The notes under the pieces: model-generated
What the model saw: the letters and a program-made list of their open reading frames with translations, nothing else
Databases searched by the model: none
What the model was told of the DNA's origin: nothing
Translations under genes and position numbers: made by a program
DNA from: Torreya grandis
Lineage: Eukaryota > Streptophyta > Pinopsida > Cupressales > Taxaceae
NCBI GenBank assembly: GCA_037957365.1
Contig: JARHVA010005352.1
Location: forward strand, 1,063,501-1,127,500
Length of the DNA: 64,000 bases
Direction: 5' to 3'
Part shown: positions 60,392 to 64,000 of the stretch, piece after piece
How positions within the stretch are numbered: position 1 is the stretch's first letter
Layout of the letters: each line of letters starts with the position of its first letter

Positions 60392-61420
60392 GTGGAAGAT
60401 ACTTCAAAAGTTAACATTGGGACTCGAAATGACCTAAAATGGATTAAGTTAGGCACATTCCTCTCTAAGGAGGAACATGAAGTCCTTATTTCCCTATTGA
60501 GGGAATTTATTGATATCTTTACATGGGCCTATTCTGACATGCCAAGTTTAGACCCTGCCTTGATTGTTCACCACCTTGTGGTACATCCTGATGCCAAAAT
60601 AGTGAAACAAAGGTTACAAAAAATTCATTCTCACATTATTATATTAATAAATAAAGAGTTTGATAAGCTCCTAGAATTAAGATGTATTAGGCTAATCAAC
60701 TATTCTAAATGAATTTATAATGTAGTGCTAGTCATTAAAAAGCTATAAGGAATCATAATCTATACTAATTTTAAAGACATAAATAAAGCTTGCTCCAAGG
60801 ATGAATTTCTATTTCCAAACATTGACATGATAGTTGACTCTACATATAGTTATGAGATGCTTTCACTGATAGATGGATTCTTAGGCTACAATCAGATTCA
60901 AATCACACTAAAAGACCAACACAAGATAGAGTTCACCTCTCTATGGGGAATACTATATTATTAGGTTATGTCATTTGGTCTTAGAATGTAGGGGACACCT
61001 ATCAAATATCCATGATAGTCATATTTAATTATATGATGCATGACATTTTCAAAGACTATGTCAATGACATACTAGGAAAATCGAAGACCCAAACCAATCA
61101 TCCAACAACATTAAGGAGGATATTTGAGTGATTGCATGAATACAAAGTTAGTCTAAACCTAATGAATTGTGTTTTTATAGTTAATTCATGAAAATTTATT
61201 AGCTTCATCATGTCTCATTGAGGCATTGAATTTTATCTATCCAAAGAACAATCTATAATAGAGAGGCCACCACTGACCAATCTGAAACAAATCCACAATT
61301 TTTAGGGCAAAGTCCAATCCATCAGATGCTTCATATCTCAATTAGTCAAAAAGTGTCATCATTTTACACATATTTTAAATAAATTAATAACATTTATTTG
61401 GGACAAATATTGTCAAAAAT
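60392..61420 (+). pseudogene. Element 3 reverse transcriptase
   Basis: The N-terminal arm LISLLREFIDIFTWAYSDMP matches the L...L.E..DVFAW....MPGI block. Then come IYTNFKDINKACSKDEFLFP, NIDMIVDSTYSYEMLSLIDG, FLGYNQIQITLKDQHKIEFT, WGILYY.VMSFGLR. After a frameshift near 61000 comes the catalytic box YVNDILGKSKT at 61057-61068, where YVDD is expected; the first Asp is Asn. The C-terminal part (RRIFE.LHEYKVSLNLMNC.F, then FYLSKEQSIIERPP) is readable. Confidence 0.9.
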
Positions 61421-61439
61421 ATTTACAATAGCTAAAGTA

Positions 61440-61870
61440 CTATCTAGAAAATCCACTAATTTTGTTGCCTCCTATGCTAGGGAAACCATTCTTACTATAT
61501 TTATCAACCATAGACAACACCTTATGGGCACTTCTAGGTCAAAACAATGATAATATAAATAATCATGTTGTGTACTATATATGTTGTACATTGGTTGTAG
61601 ATGAGCATAATTATATGCCCATTAAAAAAGGATGTTTACATATGGTCTTCATAGCTTAGAAACTACAACATTACATGTTGAAAAATAAGACCATGATAAT
61701 TTCAAAAGTAGATCCACTCAAGCATCTACTATCCAAAACATATTTACAATGTTGTATGGCCAAATTGATCATGCTTATTAGTGATTTTGAGATAGAATAT
61801 GTAAACTAGATAGCCATTAAGGGGAAAGTTCTTGCAGATCAGTTTGTTGAAGCACCCCTTATAGACATAG
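61440..61870 (+). pseudogene. Element 3 RT-linked RNase H
   Basis: KPFLLYLSTIDNTLWALLGQ is the (P)..LYL......V.A.L.(Q) start with the first Asp position changed. YYICCTLVVDEHNYMPIKKG and LHMVFIAQKLQHYM match the Y.S..L...E..Y...EK..LA...A..KL..YF block. The tail FEIEYVNQIAIKGKVLADQF and VEAP matches the (D)I.Y...KA(I)KGQ.LADF(L)A.HP transition to the second RNase H. Confidence 0.85.
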
Positions 61871-61939
61871 AACCACTAACATTGCAATTTATTGATGAAT
61901 CCATCATGACCATCATTAAAACACCTTTGGAGAAGCATC

Positions 61940-62335
61940 ATTCGAATTTGTATTTTTATGGTTCATTCACAACATATGGATCAGGGGTAGGCCTTTTATT
62001 TATCACTGCACAAGGGGATCTAATCCCTAAGTCATTCAAAATCAACTTTCATTGTACCAATAACATGGATGAATATGAATAACTTGTAGTAGGGATTAAA
62101 CATTCAATATAATGTAACATATCTCATCTAAAGGTTTACGTTGATTCAAAGTTAATCATCAATTAAGTTATAGACCACTTCCAGACCAAAGATGATAAGT
62201 TGGTTCCCTAGAAGGCCATGGTCGACACTCTAAAGTAACAAATTGATGACATCTAATTTAAACATATAACAAGGGCAAGTAATAGAATATCAGACACCAT
62301 GGCTACTATTAGATCAATTCAAAAAATGGATATAG
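61940..62335 (+). pseudogene. Element 3 extra RNase H, between RNase H and integrase
   Basis: LYFYGSFTTYGSGVGLLFIT, DLIPKSFKINFHCTNNMDEY, LKVYVDSKLIINQVIDHFQT and HITRASNRISDTMAT match the FDGS...G.GAG.VL..P.G, L.F.CTNN.AEYEAL, (V).GDS.L(V)I.Q and (V)PR..N..AD.LA blocks. The first Asp is Tyr (YFYGS); the Glu and second Asp remain. This is the usual place for the second RNase H of Tat elements. Confidence 0.85.
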
Positions 62336-62560
62336 CTAAGGAATACCAATTTCTCATTAAAAATCTATTAACACCAGCTCATGAACCTTCAACTGTCATA
62401 ATGATTTGTGATATTATTAGTCCCAACTCTACTTGGTATTTAGATCTATACACTTATCTACATGACCAAATTATGCCCCCATACTTATCCCATAAAAAAT
62501 CAAAATCCTTCATCTACCATGCCCAACATTATACCTTAAACTAACCCTATACTACCACAA
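62336..62560 (+). pseudogene. Element 3 linker between extra RNase H and integrase
   Basis: An open frame (62299-62544) reads STWYLDLYTYLHDQIMPP and so on, matching the W...I..YL..G..P linker before Gypsy integrase. Confidence 0.65.
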
Positions 62561-63675
62561 TTTTGATGGAACTTTACTTTATTATTTACCTTTGGAAAAA
62601 TCTAAATTACCATTATGGAAAGTTCATGAAGGGGTATGTGGAGCCCACACCAATAGGGTAGTCTTATCTAAAAATATCTTATGTATTGGGTACTATTGGC
62701 CAATATTGGATGCAGATGTATCTGCATATATAAAAATATGGGATAAATGTCAATGGCATGACAACCTAATATATGCCCCAACCAAGACATTGAACTAATG
62801 TTGACACCATGGACATTTAATACATGGGTCCTTAATCTCATTGGGAAGATAAACCTCACCTCATCCAATGGCCATAAATATATACTTACTGCCATAAAAT
62901 ATTTCACTAAGTGGGTTAAAGTTATACCCCTCATTTAACTAGAAATACAATTTCCAAATTCATCTTTAACCATCTCATTTATTACTATAGAATCCCATCT
63001 AATGTTATTATATCTGATAATGGAATCTCATTCAAAAATAAGGATGTTGAATCATTATGTGTTGAGTAAAAAATTACTCAACATTTTTTGATGGCATATT
63101 ACCCTCAAAGTAATAGTCATGCCAAAGCATCAAACAAAACCATTATCAACATCCTTTAAGAGATTTTCAATAATATAGGACATGATTGACACATTTAGAT
63201 ATTTTTCACCCTCTAGACATACTGTACCAATCATCATACTCCCACAAGTGCCACTCCATACTCACTTGTTTATGGTATTGAAGTCATTCTTCCCATTAAG
63301 ATTGCATTACCTTCACTACACATTTGTTTGAAGCATGTCCTAGATGACGAAGACTATTGAGTAGCTTGCCTATAATATTTGGAGTCACTTGATGAGAAAT
63401 ACATGGATGCAACAAACATACTTCAATCATATCAAAATTGACTCCATGATCAATACAATTAGCATGTGAAACACTAGGAATTTGAGCTTAGTGATCTTGT
63501 TCTTAAAGATAACCAAAAGAATACTATAGCCTAGAAGAAGCATAAAGGAAAGTTTAAACCCAATTGGGTAGGTCCTTTCATCATTATTGTAAACTATTGT
63601 GCTAAATCATATAGGCTGGCAACACCAGATGGAGATGAAATTGATGAGCCTATGAAAATTATACACCTCAAGTGA
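62560..63675 (+). pseudogene. Element 3 integrase
   Basis: The zinc domain reads WKVHEGVCGAHTNRVVLSKN, GYYWPILDADVSAYIKIWDK, CQWH: both His are kept, and the first Cys of the C-x2-C pair appears as Trp. The core is frame-shifted: YFTKWVK..., then VIISDNGISFKNKDVE (second Asp), AYYPQSNSHAKASNKTI (the Glu position reads Lys), TPTSATPYSLVYGIEVILPI. The C-terminal KPNWVGPFIIIVNYCAKSYR is the GPY/F module, and the ORF ends MKIIHLK.YFA. The first catalytic Asp (WG.DI) is not readable. Confidence 0.85.
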
Positions 63676-64000
63676 TACTTTGCTTGAATGACTTGGTGTA
63701 GTGTCTATAAGGACCATTTCAAGTTGTACCATATTATCAACATTTCTTCTTTGAAATATACCATTATATCAACCTATTAGCATACCATCCAATCACTTTG
63801 AATATCAATTTTATGTTATACCATTTTATTCTATCAACCTCTATCAACCTAACATGTTTTGACCCTCCCTACCTAGCCTGTTTGACCTTGGTTCATCCAT
63901 TGGTTTCACTTTCATCATAAAGATTCAGATTAGTTTAAGTAGTTGTTTCAAGTATTCTAGATTGATGCCATATTTTAGAGAATTATGAAAAAAGTTTGGC
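63676..64000. other. Downstream of element 3 integrase, no feature recognised
   Basis: No ORF, polypurine tract or LTR start can be identified. It shows no match to 28363-31229 by eye, so it is more likely element 3's 3' untranslated region than its LTR. Confidence 0.4.

Overview
This window is repeat-dominated nuclear DNA from a seed plant. It is very A+T-rich and contains no cellular gene, rRNA, tRNA or CRISPR array that I can support. Everything recognisable is a decayed retrotransposon. The mix is L1-type LINE with a DUF4283-like ORF1, Ty3/Gypsy elements of the Tat group with a second RNase H, and a plant mobile domain ORF. Together with deep nesting of old copies, this points to a large-genome plant; a gymnosperm is my best guess, but that is inference. 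Domain edges were read by eye and should be taken as good to about 30-60 bases. LTR edges are tighter.

Layout. 1-7.7 kb: no gene recognised; a weak tandem repeat lies near 3.4-3.8 kb. 7.7-26.0 kb: a LINE on the minus strand (ORF1, endonuclease, RT, zinc-binding domain, RNase H). It is split inside its RT by element 1 (9837-22389, minus strand), an LTR element with unusually long LTRs of about 4.8 kb, only a gag-like reading frame inside and no pol. 26.5-28.4 kb: element 5, the 5' end of another Gypsy element (LTR, tRNA-Met-type primer site, gag N-terminus). 28.4-31.2 kb: unassigned, possibly the 5' LTR of element 3.

31.2-63.7 kb: element 3, a plus-strand Tat-type Gypsy element whose coding region is split twice. 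Element 2 (32881-42668, minus strand) and element 4 (43591-55787, plus strand) are both inserted in its gag. Element 2 has gag, protease, an extra RNase H, RT, RNase H and integrase. Element 4 has gag, the extra RNase H and integrase but lacks protease, RT and the RT-linked RNase H; it also carries an antisense plant-mobile-domain ORF between integrase and its 3' LTR. After element 4, element 3 continues with the rest of gag, then protease, RT, RNase H, extra RNase H and integrase, ending near 63.68 kb. Its 3' LTR is not visible.

None of these elements can be active: every frame is broken. Most stops fall where glutamine, arginine or tryptophan is expected, so C-to-T change on one strand or the other explains most of the damage. 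The observations most worth checking are the gag-only element with giant LTRs, the different positions of the extra RNase H in elements 2 and 3, the antisense mobile-domain ORF, and an ORF inside the element 4 LTR that starts about 50 bases after a conserved TATA box.
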